This document shows positions 34,801 to 49,211 of a stretch of DNA of 64,000 nucleotides, in pieces. The DNA is from Ettlia oleoabundans. Taxonomy: Eukaryota > Chlorophyta > Chlorophyceae > Chlamydomonadales. The DNA is taken from positions 83,375-147,374 of the forward strand of contig JAAMXP010001792.1 of the NCBI GenBank assembly GCA_019693395.1. The letters run 5' to 3'. The position numbers and the translations under genes were made by a program. The notes beneath the pieces were generated by a model that did no database searches, was not told the DNA's origin, and saw only the letters and a list, made by a program, of their open reading frames with translations. How positions within the stretch are numbered: the stretch's first letter is position 1; every line of letters starts with the position of its first letter.

Positions 34801-35862
34801 GCAAGTGCAACAGCAGTACTGTATCCGTTTGCCGGGGATGTCCTTTGCCGGGACATTGAACAACGCATCTGGAACTCAGATCAGCTGGCCCCGTGCCGCC
34901 AGCCTGCAGTGCTAACAACCTTACAGCATCAACAAGTGATCCAGCACCCACCAGCGGGCCAGGTGGGCCACGTTGCCCGCCTTGCGCAGCTTATCCCACT
35001 GCAGTGTGAGCTGCAGCTGCGCCCAGCATGCCACGTCAGCCAGGGTGAGCGAGTAGCCAACCAGAAAGGTCCGCAGCGAGAGGTAGTCATTCACTGCAGA
35101 CGCCGCGGCGTCAAAGCCTGCGCCGGGGACCAAGGTCTGCGAGATATCCAGCCACTGGTCAACCTGCGGAGCGGGGCCAGGAACAACAAAAGGGTGGGAA
35201 TGAACCGCAGGTGACAAGAGGCTTGCAAGGCAAGAACGACAGCAGCAGCAGGAACTGCACGGCATTTGGAATGTAAAGTAGCAAACCACTGCTGTCGCTG
35301 TGACTACGAAATTGCGTGCTGGGGCGGAAGCAGGAGCGGGAGGAACAGCGGGCTAGCAAAGCATGTGTGGGCGGGAATGCAGGCGATGATTTATGCTTGT
35401 TACGGGACAGTTGAGAGGGTGGCCTCTGCCTTGCCAATTGATGCGCCATCCCAGCTTATGGCCAAAGACGGCAATCGATGCGGCGCACCTGGCATGCTGA
35501 CAGAGGGTCAGAACCATAGAGCTCCTCCTTTGACTGGGCGGCGCGGCCCACGTAGCGCAGGATGCTGGGCACTCCCGCGAGCTCCTCCCTGTGACGGCGG
35601 CGGGAAGTATTGATTGTAAATCCTCTTGTGGGCCATGCAGTGGGCGGATCTGCTAATGCCCGAAGGCTACAAGGCTGCAAGTGCTTCATCACCATCGATG
35701 CCGCTTAAGCGCTCACCCACTGGGGAATGCCAGTGATGCAGGTGCATCCTTGGCGGCCTTGGCATCCGGCTTGACCTCCAGGACAACGCCTGCTAGCCTT
35801 GCGGCCGCCAGCACGGCCAATGGCGGCGACTTCTCTGGGAAGGTTAGCACTGGGGCCGTCAT
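28900..35862 (-). CDS. Cytosolic glutamyl-tRNA synthetase (GluRS)
   Basis: Twenty minus-strand exons, every junction phase-consistent, 742 aa (plant enzymes are about 720). Exons 5' to 3': 35862-35717, 35588-35489, 35163-34925, 34578-34445, 34147-33963, 33771-33716, 33531-33458, 33223-33086, 32844-32726, 32459-32361, 32166-32093, 31817-31715, 31477-31425, 31236-31123, 30930-30795, 30402-30300, 30029-29941, 29782-29708, 29336-29271, 29025-28900. Exons 1-3 form a GST-like N-terminal domain ([13 protein letters not shown]). The class I core has the HIGH motif in [20 protein letters not shown], then [23 protein letters not shown] and a KMSKS-like VLSKRKL. The anticodon-binding beta-barrel has [12 protein letters not shown] and [18 protein letters not shown] and ends at [11 protein letters not shown]. 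It charges tRNA-Glu with glutamate in the cytosol. The last intron starts with GC (CAG|gcaagc). It is divergent from TRM61. Confidence 0.96.
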
Positions 35863-36078
35863 CGTCGCCTTGTATCGTGGCTGCTGGGGATCAACGCACT
35901 CTAACTGGGGACTGGCAAAGCGCAGCACGCTCAGCACATACTTCCTATGCATACTTTTGTTTACAATTCGAGCGTACTTGGGCTGATAAACAGCGCTCCT
36001 AGCAATCCTATTACTGGTAGTACAACCAGAGCATATAAGCTTCAAGCCATTTCCGCCAGCTTGCCGTTCGTAGCGGAA
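35863..36078. promoter_or_regulatory. Shared divergent promoter region, GluRS / TRM61
   Basis: Only 216 nt separate the start codons of the minus-strand GluRS and the plus-strand TRM61, so both 5' UTRs and promoters must fit here. I see no clear TATA box. Bidirectional use is inferred from the spacing alone. Confidence 0.55.
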
Positions 36079-37883
<1,805 letters not shown>

Positions 37884-38413
37884 ACGCTTGGCCAGCAGCT
37901 AGTTCAGTTGATTGCTGTTGAAACAAAGCGCAGCCAGCAGTCATGAAGTCACCAACCAAGCTGCTGTCTCTTGACAATTGCCACCATTCTGGTGGTTTCA
38001 AAATCGACGCCTTGCTACTTGTGCCGGACCTATATTCATTCAAGTGTTATACAATTAAAAAGTGCAAACACAATCACAGCTTTTTGTGATACACTCCTGC
38101 CAAAGATGTGTGAGGTAGCAGAGCTGGCTTCCGGCGTGTACAAATGGGCCACTCTTGAGTTGCTCGTTGCCCAGGGCTTGGGATGCCAACTGGGTTGCTG
38201 TACTGATGGATTAAGGTTGAGTGGTTTTTTCTGAAGATATCTTGAAGAGATCCTGAAGGCCCTGAAGAGGTTGCGCTACGGGCAGGCGGTTTTGCGCATG
38301 CAGAGGGCAATTACCTGCCAAATACTGGGCCAATCTGCACGTGTAGCTAATGCGCAGCACCAGATCAACATGCACGTCCCCGCATACCACAGCTGCACCT
38401 TGTCCGAGGGCTG
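37884..38413. other. Convergent 3' region of TRM61 and NEPRO-like gene
   Basis: No exon or RNA gene seen. No obvious TGTAA for either gene, so the 3' ends cannot be placed. Confidence 0.4.
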
Positions 38414-41175
38414 CTATTTGCCCCTGCGGCGCTTCCCCTGCTGCTTGGCCTGCAGCCGCTGCGGCAGGCCAGCAGGGCTGTTGGCGGCTTCACCAGCATT
38501 CGCAGTGCCGCCAAGCGGAACAAGCCATTCCTCCCAGCTCTTGGGGGCGGCAGCTCCTGCTACTGCATTCCCTTGTTGCGGCTCGCCTGCCGCCGCTGCT
38601 GCAGTCGCCGGCTTCTTGCGCTTACGCCCTACACCAGCCGCAACTGATACTGTCCTGGCAGCTGGGGCTGCCGCTTCCTGCTGCGTGCCCTGAGCGGTTA
38701 TGCTGGCAGTGCCGGTGCTACCGGCTGGCTGCTCGTTTTTCTGAGCGGGCTTGCTTGCAACGGCTGCTGCTGAGGACACCGCTGCCACTGCTGTCCTCGG
38801 CCGAGCGGGCACTGCAACAGACAGAAACGCTGGCTGAATGGCAGTTTGCACTGCCACTGTGGCAGCTGGCTTAGCAGCCGCCTCGACCGACAGAAAGGCT
38901 GGCTTGGGCGCATGCGTTGTGGCTGAAGTTGCTGCAGAGGTAGCAGCTGTGGCGGCTGGTGGCAGTGCGGCTGCAGGTGCGGCTGAGAGTGCTGCAACAG
39001 CTGGCTGCCGCTGACCCTCGTCGGCCTGTTGTGGAGCGGTTCTTGCTGCGTCTCTCCTACCGACGGTGCCTGCCTTTAATGCCTTTGGCGCAGAAGGCAC
39101 TGCAGCTGCAGGAGGCGCTCCCGGCTTGCGCTGCTTGCGCTTTGCTTGGCCCAGGCCCAGCCCAATGCCGGACGCTGCACGGCGGTAGAGGTGCCCCCTG
39201 GCCTCCCCCTCCATGAGAGATGCCACCACACCAGAGGGATCTTCCTCGGCCACGCTGTCCTCCACTACCCCCAGCAGCACCGCACCAGGAACTGCGGCAG
39301 GCTCTGCAGCCGCAGCCCCTGCTGCCTCTGCCTCTGCCTCTGTCGCTGCATCCTCTGCAAGCCTATTGATGCCTGCCCCTTGCACTGCTGCTGCTGCCGC
39401 CGCAAAGTCCTCTCGAGAGATGGGCACGCCTCTGTCTTCCATGACTGCCAGCACTGGTGCCGCCTGCTTGCCTGCCCTGCGCCGCCGAACCTGCTGCTGT
39501 GATGCTGCAGAAGCCAATGCTGCCCCTAATGCCTCAGGCTCTGCTTCCGGCTGCACCACATGCACAGCATAGCGGGCGCAAGTTGCCGCTGCCTGCGCTG
39601 CCAGGCTCTCTCCCTCGGGGCACTGCACCGCTTCAAGCTGAGGCAGCCCCGCAAGCCACTGTGCCCGTAGCATCTGAGCCAGCGGCTGCTCAGGCAACTG
39701 TGGGTCGAATGTGGCAGGTGCTGCTGCTGCTGATGGCACCTGGGTGTTGCCATTCGCATCTGCTACAGCTGTAGGTGTGCTGGCTGTGTCTGCTGGGCTG
39801 GCTGGGAGAAGAGCGGCAACTTCTGCCAGCACATTGTACGCCTTCACCACATCCAACAGCAGCTGCCCTGTGAGCACCTGCAAACAGAAGAAGCAGTAAA
39901 CATGGGGCTGGGGTGATACAAAAGAGCTGCAGAACACAGGTGCCAGTCAAACCAATGTTAAGGACCAAACACTGCATGTCGCACGTTGTGTTCTTGCTTG
40001 ACAGCTTGACAACTTGACAGCTTCCACGTTTCAGGCGCAGCAAGCCAGCATGCAGCAATGGGGCGGCCGCGCCTCACTTGGATGCGTGCCAGTGCTGCCA
40101 GGCTTGTGAGGCAGAGCGGCATGAAGAAGGAGTGTGCCAGCTGGGCCAGCAGCTGCAGCGAGGCACGATGCACAGCTGGCGCCAGCTGCTCCACCAGGTG
40201 GCACGCTGACCGTAGCGTGCGCAGCAGTGCCGCCGCTGCATTGTGGCTAGGCACATGCCGCTGGTCCCCCCTGCAGCAAGAGCGCCGAGAACAAGAGCAG
40301 TGAGATGAAAGAGTGCGAGGCATGTAAATCGTGGAACGACAGATATTAGGACTGCCGTTGCAAAAGCTGCGACAAGCAAGGGCCTGAACAGCTTCCGCTT
40401 TTTGCTGCTTTGAACACCAACAGCCACCCACCCATAGGCCATCAGCACACTGCCTGTGGGCAGGGTGCCGCGCTGCTTGGCGGCGCGGAAAGCGGAGTGG
40501 AAGGCAGCCACCTGCCGTGCCAGCTGCATGCCTTTCAGCAGGGCCAGCAAGCGGCGCACCTGCACACAAGGTGGGGAGTCTTGAACTGTTGATTGTTATG
40601 CCAAATATGTTTGTCGTCGCGGCAATCGCACGCAGGCAGCAGTAGCGACAGAAGGCAGGCGGTGGCAGGCAGCAGGCACCTCTTGAAGCCGCTGGAAGTG
40701 CTGCGCTCCGCTGTGCTGGTTTGAGTTCTTGTAAAGCAGCTTTTCTAGCAGCTGAAGCTCCTGCCAAAGGTCAGGCCGTGCCAGAGCGCCCTGCGCCAGT
40801 CAGGATGGGCAAATTGGTGCCGCATGTCCCGGCTTATGTGCGCAGGCATATGGTCGCACTATACTCACCTCCAGGGGCAAGGTGCTGATCCCTGCCACCG
40901 CAGCCGACCACTCGGGCGACACCACGCATTTCAGCAGGTCCAGAGGCGCGCTGAAACCTGCCATTGGTGGTTAACTCGCTATAACTTAAGTGAATTGCAA
41001 GCCTGACCAGGCCATGCATGCAGCTAAAAGCTGAGCTGAGCTGGCGCCCAGTTCCCGACAGCTTGTTCTGGTTCCCCGCAGTTCCTGCACGGCGGTCTCT
41101 TGTGAAGAGTGCTAACAGCTAGCAGCCAGACTGACCAAAGGTAAGGGTGCGGTTCGTTGTAATCCCGGCAGCCAT
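38414..41175 (-). CDS. NEPRO-like nucleolar protein (DUF4477-type N-terminus)
   Basis: Six minus-strand exons, phases consistent, 674 aa: 41175-41136, 40957-40869, 40790-40680, 40559-40432, 40270-40078 and 39877-38414. The N-terminal part reads MAAGITTNRTLTF, then PLDLLKCVVSPEWSAAVAG, a LEKLLYKNSNQHSGAQHFQR segment and EVRRLLALLKGMQL, which matches the architecture of the nucleolus-and-neural-progenitor protein family (NEPRO; related to RNase P/MRP-associated Rmp1-type proteins). Helical segments continue to SLAALARIQ|VLTGQLLLDVVKAYN. The last exon (488 codons) is mostly Ala/Pro/Glu low complexity with a conserved-looking APKSWEEWLVPLG near the end and a basic tail (KQQGKRRRGK) fitting nucleolar localisation. 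Family assignment rests on short motifs. Confidence 0.7.
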
Positions 41176-41205
41176 GCTGGCGCAGCGCCACCGCCTGGCG
41201 CCTCA
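41176..41205. promoter_or_regulatory. 30-nt gap between divergent NEPRO-like and MPS1 start codons
   Basis: If both ATGs are right, the two 5' UTRs must overlap or promoters lie inside the neighbouring gene. The next downstream ATG of MPS1 is at about 41371. The KEN motif encoded right after ATG 41206 favours the upstream start. Confidence 0.5.
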
Positions 41206-44200
41206 ATGACAGGTAGTCGAGGACCCACGCTAGCCGACAAGGAAAACTTAGGGCCGCCCGGGGCGGCCACTTGCAAGTCGCACCTCACCTTCCAGCGACA
41301 GCCAGTCGCAGCCAGCAGCAGAGGTAGCCGGCCTGCCCTGGCACGGGTAGACAATACACCACAGAGGGCAGGCATGGAGCCCGCGGGCGGCAACACAGCC
41401 TCCAAGCCGGGCACCGCGGCCAAAACCACCGGGCGGGAAACGCCGACTGTGCAGGTGCGGCTCTTGGGCGGGGGCGGTTTGGTTAAGACTGTGTCGCCTC
41501 TTGTTACCAAGGCTGCTGTCAAAGGTAGTGTATGATTCCAGTGACCGTCAGGTGGGTTCTCCAAGCACCCAACTGCTCATCCGGCTCTGCAGCTGCGGCA
41601 GGCGAGCTGGGATCGCCAGCTTGATGCGTACGCACGGCCCTCCGGCAGCAGCCCCACCATGCAACGCACGCTGCGTGCGCGGCTGGCAGAAGGAGTTAAG
41701 GCAGCACATGAGTCACCAGAAGCTTGGTGGACACTTCTGCAACACGAAGAAGGATGGGCGGCGGCTGCTGGCAACACCTCCAACTTGGAGCGCGGCGGTG
41801 CGGTGCGCGGCAGTGTCACACTATTTGACCTCTATGCCGCTGCTACCAAGGTGGTTCCCCGTCAGAACAACTATAACAATGAGTCCTTCATCAGGATCTG
41901 GCTAGGCTACGCGCGGCAGCAGTGGTGAGCAAAAGGGGGTGTGATAGCTGGCAAGACGGGACGCTGGTGATGGGGCGTACAGCGTGCCTGCGAATGCATG
42001 CAGATGGGAGTGCAGCCTTACCACGTCGGCTGCCTTTACCATTGCGTTTTGCTCAGAATCAAAAATCTTCATTAGAGCTGCCACTGCTGAACTGTCTTCT
42101 CCCGGAAGCTAAATGTTGGCGCATGCCGTTGCTGTTTCATCAGAGTAGCCTGCTGAACAGACACAGCACATGATCCTCGCAGGGCACGCAACCCCGACGA
42201 TGCGAGGGATGTGTTTAAGATGCTGAAGAGCCAGCACATTGGGGACCAGCACGCGGCACTGTACTATGAGTGGGCAGCGCTGGAGGCGGGGGCAGGCGGC
42301 AATGCTTTCAAAGCTCTGGGAGTGCTGGCCAAGGGTCTCAAGGAGCAAGCTCAGCCGGCGTGGTGAGTGAGTGGGTTACAGCTCGTGCATGCGGGCCCAT
42401 TCCTAGCATGTACGTATTGTTGGACGGTTAGTGTTGAGACATCCTGCAGCATGTTGCCACATAAGGTTGAGGGTTTCGGTTTGCAGATGGGTGGGGGAAA
42501 ACCTCCTGCCCATTGCGAGCAGCCTTGTTGCCCTTACTGCTTGCCTGCCCGCCTGCGCCTCAACCCTTGTGTCCGTGCCGTCGCCTGCTGCAGCCTGCTG
42601 GAGCAGACGCAGAGCGACCTGCAGGCGGGACGGTTTGTGTACAAGGCGCCATGGGCCCAGGATGGCGGCGGCAAGACGGGGTACTCGGGTGCCAGCTCTT
42701 TAGGGGCCGCCTTCCTCACACCGGGTGTTCTGGACGATCGGCGCAGCGCTGCCACGCCAACACTGGTGAGGCTGCGTAGGCTGCCACAGGAGGGCGACAG
42801 CCAATGTGGGTTCAGTTCTGGTGTAAGGGTGGTGTGGCAGTGGGCCGCCAAACTGGGCCGCCCTCCCAAACTGGGGCCTGCAATAGCTGTCTACTTCTGG
42901 CCTCCAACCTGCTGTGAGGCGCCCTGGCTGCAGGATGTGACTGGCGTGACCAGTGCAGCGGCGACCACAGACACTCTGGTCCTCAACCGGGGTGCAGTGC
43001 GTCTGGGCAGCAACCTGGCACCCCGCCCCACGGACTCCGGCAAGATTGCAGCAGGCGGCAGCAGTGACACCGGCACGTTGCTTGGTGGCGCCGCTGCCAC
43101 TAGCCGGCCTGCCGCCGGCAATGCGCCACTGCCTGTGCCTACAGCAAGTCAGCAACAGCAGGGGTTGGGCCAACACCACACAACGGGCCTAACGGAGCAC
43201 CTGCATGCCAACCGTACCAGCCACACCATCCACAGTGGCTCCACCGTGGGCAGCGACGACCCTACCGCCACCATGCGGATGAAAACACCCGCAACCGCCC
43301 TCAGCAACCGCACCAGCAGCAGCACTGGCAGCTTGGGAGAGGAGGCTACTGTGTCAATACGCAAATTGAGCGGCAGCGGCAGCAGGCGCAGCGGCGAGGG
43401 CACCTCCATCGGTGAGCATTGGCAAGCAGGGGGGGTCTGCCGTCATGTGGCGAGTTGTGCTGCTGATTTGCTTGCCACAAGATGTGCCCGTCGGTCCACT
43501 TGAACCATTGTATGCTGCACATCTCGCCCACCGACTTTGGGACCCAAGCACTTAGTTGACCTGGTCCTTTCCGTGTGCCTTGGCGCTGCCTGCCTGCTTG
43601 ATGCAGACCACCACCAGCGCGGGTCTGGCGATGATACGCTGGTAATCAACCGGGCCTCCCTGTTAAAGACAGCTGTGGCCAGCTCCGCTTCCGCGCCCAA
43701 GGAAGGCGCGCAGGCGGGAGGCAGCAAGGATGCCGCACAGCAGGGCCTGCTGAAGCCTCGACGACTGGGGGTGCTGGGCAAGGCACAGCGGGTGGTGGCC
43801 GGCGCTGCTGCCAGGCCGCCTCTCGCCCCTGCCTCAGGGGCACCAGCCCCAGCAGAGCAGCAGCAGGCCCTGGATGGGGCAACGGCATCTGCTGCACCAG
43901 CAGCGGCGCCAGGCATAGCCGATCAGTTGGCGACGGAAGAAGCAAGTGATGCCAACCGCAAACGCAAGGCTGAGGTGGATGCATTGCAGTCGCCCAAGCC
44001 GCTGCTGAGCGTCGGAGAGGGCAAGCGACGACAGTCTCCAAGCCCCGAGGAGCAGGTGAGGCAGCCGCTCTATGCTACAGCATAGCTCTGGTGCCCATGA
44101 CCTGCTGCTCCCTGACAGAAAGTCACTTGCAGCGTGATGAGATTTGCAGTATCTACTGGACTTTTCATCTGTAATATATCAGCTGCCATGGTATAGTGGA

Positions 44201-47200
44201 AAAGTGATGGTGATACGTGTTTGCACACGCCGCCACTTCATTTATTTGCAGGCAAAGCGCAGCGGACTCCAGGGAGCTGAGCTTCCTCCGCTGCCACGCC
44301 CAGCCGAGCGCCAGCTGCCGCCAGTACCCCGCTTTGATGAGCAGCCTGCTGCTACAGGTCCATCAGCACGCATCGCAGGCACCACCAGCAGGACCGCTGC
44401 GGCATCTGAGACGCTCAGTGCGGCCGCTCCAAGCCGCCCACCACTGCCTGCATCCGCCCATCACGCCAACCGAGCCCCACCAGCTGCCACTGCTGGCTCT
44501 CAACTACCACTGCCAGCAGCAGGACAAAGCAGCAGGCAGCAGTTGGTGCTTAAGGAAGGCGCAGCAGCTGCTGGTGACAGGAGCAAGAGGCATGAGCAGG
44601 AGGGAGGGGATGAGGATGAGACTGCCCCCGTTGTGATGAGCAAGCTGGCCCAGCGTGTGCAGCGCGGACGGCAGAGTCTGGCACCCAGCAAGGTGCACCC
44701 TACTCCCTGTGCCCTCACTGCTGCTGCTGACCCTTCCCTTCGCGCTGCCTCCTGTTGACTGCGGTTTGCTTACAAATGGTATGCACTGTGGTACATGTAC
44801 TGGTATGCGTTGTGGTACATCCTATTGTGGTGACGAATGTTTATTGATTACCGCCTCCATTACCCACCGTTCCATCCCTTGGGTACCGTCCTGAACTGCA
44901 TCCTGTTAATCGCATGCTGCAGATCATCCTGGGAGGCGATGGCAGCCTGCTGCAACCCAGCGGGGCATCTGCAGCAGGCACCCCAGGGCTGGGTGATGAG
45001 GATGATGCACCCACCATGCCTGTCAGCCGGCCCCCTGCGTTGGCTGCGCCGCCAGCAGCGGCCGCAGATGAGGATGCAGATGCCACCCGCCCCCTTGCAC
45101 GACCCCCTGGCCCCACAAGCGCCAGTGTCAGGGCCGCTTCGCCGCCGCAATCCAGGCCAGAGGGGCCACGTGTGCAGATTGATGGTGCCGGAAACGTGAA
45201 TGTCATGCGGCCTTCGTCAGCAGGCGTCAAACCGCTGCCTGTACCGCCGCCACCGCCCCCAGTGGCGGAGTCGGGCAGGGTGCCCATGGGCCCACCACCG
45301 CCAAAACTCAACAGGTGAGGGGAAACAGGCCTGATAGTTATGGCGTTGCAGACTATCACTTTCTGCTTTGTTTGAGCCGCTGGTCTGCGCCGATGTGGCA
45401 TCTGTTGTCTGCCGAAGTTGCACCACACTTTGTCATGCCTGCCATTGCAGGACTGTGGCCACTGGGGCTGCACCCACGGCGGCGCAGCAGCCTGCGGCAC
45501 GGCCAGGACGGCGTGTGGTGGAAGATGAAAACACGGTTACTGTCAAGGTGATGCCCTCCTATCTGGCAGCAAATTGCTGCGAATCAGTATCTGTCTGCCT
45601 TGTTGATGAAGATCACTGCTGGTGCTGCCTTATCACTGTGCCCTACAGCGCCTGCCTGCTGGCATTATTGCAACCAGGTTAGCTCAATTCCCACACTCGG
45701 TGAGCTGTTTGTCTCCCTTTGTTCTCCTGGCAGGACATTGTGTATACAAAGCTTGAGTGTGTTGGGCGCGGTGGCAGCAGCAAGGTGTACAAGGTGATGG
45801 CCCCAAACCGCAAGATCTTCGCCCTCAAGCGCATCCGCCTGCAGGTGGGGTTGGCACAGATTACGGGTTGATGTTGCTGGGTTGATTGTGTGCTATGCAG
45901 ACATCTGTGTGGATGTGCGGGTGGGTGGGTCGTTGCACGTGCTTTGGTGGGGGATTCATTGCTGTGCGATGCGGAAATTCTGGCGGGGGCGCACATAGCA
46001 GTGACTTGTTGTGACACTCACATTTCAACGACTTAGGTGGCCAGCCCATGCAGTGTTATCTGCTAAAATTGCTGCCCTCCCTGCCGCGAGTCCTGTGCCA
46101 TTTACCTTGGCGTCACACCTCTCCCCTGCCTTGGCTCCCCCTTTATGTCGATGCCAGGGGCGTGACGCCGAGGCGGCCAGTGGGTTTCTGGACGAAATCC
46201 GGTTGTTGAACAGTCTGGCTGGGCGCACCAACATTATCCAGCTAATCGACTCTGAGGTGAAGGGGCCTATACATATTGGAGTGGTTTGTAAATGGAGATT
46301 AGTTCGTGTGCATGGGGCTACACTTGTCCTGCGCATCCCCAATCCCGACCCCGCCTCCACCCACACATCCACCCACGGCTGATATTCGCTGCAGGTGCAC
46401 CGCAGCGAGGGGCTCATCTACATGGTGCTCGAGTTTGGAGACATAGACCTGGCGCGACNNNNNNNNNNNNNNNNNNNNNNNNNNNNNNNNNNNNNNNNNN
46501 NNNNNNNNTTTGCAGCTGAAGCTTTGGGGAGGCCAGTGGGGGTTGGCTAAATTGCCTTGCTCACTGCCGCCTCGTCCCGGCCTTGTGCTGTGCCCACCCC
46601 TCCCCTTTGCCTTCCACCTGCCCTGCCGGAGCGCAGAAGCACGAGAAGACGCGGCGTGAGCGTGAGTCAGGCGGAGGCCAGGTGGAGGACATTGATGAAA
46701 ACTTCATCCGCCTGTACTGGGAGCAGATGCTGCAGGTGGGGCGGTGGTAGGTTGGGGGGTGGCGTCTTTTATGGCAGGTTGTGAGAGCGGCGGTGGTTGG
46801 GTAGCCTTTAAAACCATTGGCAGCATAGCTACTGCACTTTTTGTTGTCTATTTCCCAAAGGCAAAAGAAGTGGATTTGGCCTCGAAAAGCCTGGCTCCTG
46901 CTGTTCATGTCCCAGTTTTCCCTTCCCATCGGCACACCCCCACCAGGCTAAACTTCATTGCCTATGTCCCACCCCTGCCTGCCCTGCACTCTTCCGCAAT
47001 CCGCCCTGCATTCACCGCTTCTCTACAGGCCGTGGACACCATCCACCGTGAGCGCATCGTGCACAGCGATCTGAAGCCCGCCAACTTCTTGGTGGTGGAG
47101 GGGCAGCTGAAGCTGATCGACTTCGGCATCGCCAAGGCCATACAGTCAGGTGGGTGTGGGGCTGGGTGGTGCTGCTTAGTTGGGCTGGGCTTCGGTTCGC

Positions 47201-49211
47201 TGCTTCCTGTCCCAGCATGTTTGCATCGGTTGGTGGGCTAGGCGTATTGCCTGGTGTTGATGGGTGTCGCAGGCAGGTTTTAAAGCTTCTTTGCCCTTAT
47301 TGAGCCCATCATCTATCAGCCTGAACCAATGTTTGGGTTCCCAGCCACCGTTCTTGTGCTTAGCGCTTGTGATCCCTTCCGCTGACTTTTGCCATCCCCA
47401 TGTTTTGGTTGCCCCATCCACACAGACACCACCTCCATCGCTCGTGAGAGCCAAGTGGGGACCTTGAACTACATGTCACCTGAGGCTATCCTGGGGGGCC
47501 AGAACAACATCAGAGGCGGCCCTCCCATGAAGGTGGGACGCGCCTCCGACATTTGGTCCCTGGGCTGCATCCTCTACCAAATGGTCTATGGCCAGACGCC
47601 CTTCAGGTGGGTATGGGTGGCATTGGGGGGACGGTGTTTGAGTGGGGATGCCAGAGTTTGGGTGTGTGACTGGTGGCAAACAGGATGACAGATGTGTCTG
47701 CCAAGGTGTTGCAACTGGCACAAAACTGTATGCCTGCTGATCTTCTGGTTTGCTCCAACACTGCGCATTGTTTGCCCTTTTTTATCCACTGCAGCCCTGC
47801 CCCAGGCACGCTGCTTCTGGCTCTTTCCTCTCAACTCTTCCTTGGGCCCACCCCCCTGCTTCTCCTCGTACTGCCCCCCACTACTTCACTTTCGTGCAGC
47901 CACCTGCCCTTCATCCAGAAGATGCACGCCATCATCGACGCCAACCACCGCATCTCCTTCCCGGCCCTGCGCAACTCGGCGCTGCTGGACGTCATACAGC
48001 GCTGCCTGGACAGGAACCCACGCTCACGCATCAGCATGCAGGTGAGTGGTTGGTCAGTTGTGGCTGGGTGCAAGGGCCGCAAGCACTGCTGTCGCTGGTA
48101 CAACCTACCCTCAGGCGTGTGTGCAGCCACAGTGGCGATTGGTCAACATCTTGTCCCATGGACTATGGGCTGCAACAAGCCTCCACCGGGGCATCAACGA
48201 TAGCACTGGGATGATCTTGTGAGGCTGGAGGCGGCGATGGGGTGGGGTGCATTGCTTAAGCATCAATGCCCCCAGCCCCTAGCCATCCTATCTCTTGGAC
48301 AACTGCACCTGGCGTACAATTCTGCAAACCACACTCAGCCATCCCCCTCTCCATGCTGCTGTTTCCTCTGCTGCAGGAGCTTCTTGAGCACCCCTTCCTG
48401 CGCCCCACCCAGGCGCCCGCCCCTGCTCCCACCAGCAAGCCTGGCTCTGTAGAGCTGAGCCGCGAGCAGTTGACCAAGCTTCTGCGGCAGGTGGCGGCAG
48501 CAGGGGTGTCAGGGGCGGAGGTGGGGCAGCTGTCGGAGCAACTGTTCAAGCAGCTGGCCAGCGGCCTCAGCCCAGATCTAGTCAGTCGAAAGGCCCTGGC
48601 AGCAGCAGAGGGCCGAGCAGCTACCGGTGGCGCTGGTGTGGCCATTGCCAGCGTGGCTGGCAGCGCTGCAAGTGTGGCGGCACCGCAGCAGGGCAAGCCA
48701 GCGCCACAGCAGTCTGCCTCTGTGGCAGATGTTGCAGCCGCTGCTGCGGCAGCAAGGTCTGGCCAGCGGGCGGACGCTCTGGCAGCCCTGGAAAGCAGGC
48801 CACGGCCAGGTGCACCTGCAGCAGGTGCCAGCGGGAGCGGCCGGGCAGCGCTGATGCCCATCAGCCAGGCAGCCATCGCTCAGCAGGCGGCAGCGCTGAG
48901 GAAGGTGGAGCCATCTGCCAGGCAGCCTGCTGCTCGACAGCCCGAAAGTGGGCTGGAAGCTGCGCTGCGCAAAGGTGGGTGATGCTGGGTGAAGTAAGAA
49001 CCTCCCAACTGTTCTAGCATTCCTTCCAGGTGGTATTAACATACTTGCCGCCTCCATTTGCTGCCTGTGGCAAGGTTCTGACCCTCAAACGCCCTATACC
49101 TCCCTGACTATGCCTTTTCCCAACCATGCAGGCTTGGAGCGCTTCAAGTTTGAGGATGCCACTGCTGGAGAGGAAGGCGGCAACACCACTGGAGGCTTTG
49201 GTGACCTTTGA
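41206..49211 (+). CDS. MPS1: MPS1/TTK spindle-checkpoint protein kinase (interrupted by sequence gap)
   Basis: Eighteen exons were traced: 41206-41454, 41593-41924, 42183-42362, 42594-42765, 42934-43411, 43607-44055, 44252-44692, 44923-45314, 45451-45547, 45734-45844, 46158-46256, 46395-46458 (cut by the gap), 46637-46735, 47029-47149, 47426-47606, 47900-48041, 48377-48974, 49132-49211; about 1,430 aa. A KEN degron-like motif (ADKENL) lies at residues 11-16. Residues of about 85-260 form the TPR-like region of Mps1/Bub1 ([47 protein letters not shown]). The middle is disordered, with two similar motifs ([16 protein letters not shown]). Kinase domain: [11 protein letters not shown]-loop, FALKRI lysine, [11 protein letters not shown] loop, [21 protein letters not shown] and [16 protein letters not shown] in place of HRD is typical of MPS1. 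It acts at kinetochores to recruit checkpoint proteins. The gap removes only a few residues near DIDLAR. Confidence 0.95.
46459..46508. other. Assembly gap (50 N)
   Basis: Exactly 50 N, a placeholder size. It interrupts the MPS1 kinase exon just after DIDLAR and probably covers the exon end and its donor site. Sequence resumes in an intron before the exon at 46637. Confidence 0.99.

Noticed and set aside
41455..41550. Extension of MPS1 exon 1 to 41527 with a 27-nt intron
   Set aside because: An intron of 27 nt is too short for the spliceosome. The donor at 41455 gives a 138-nt intron in phase 0.
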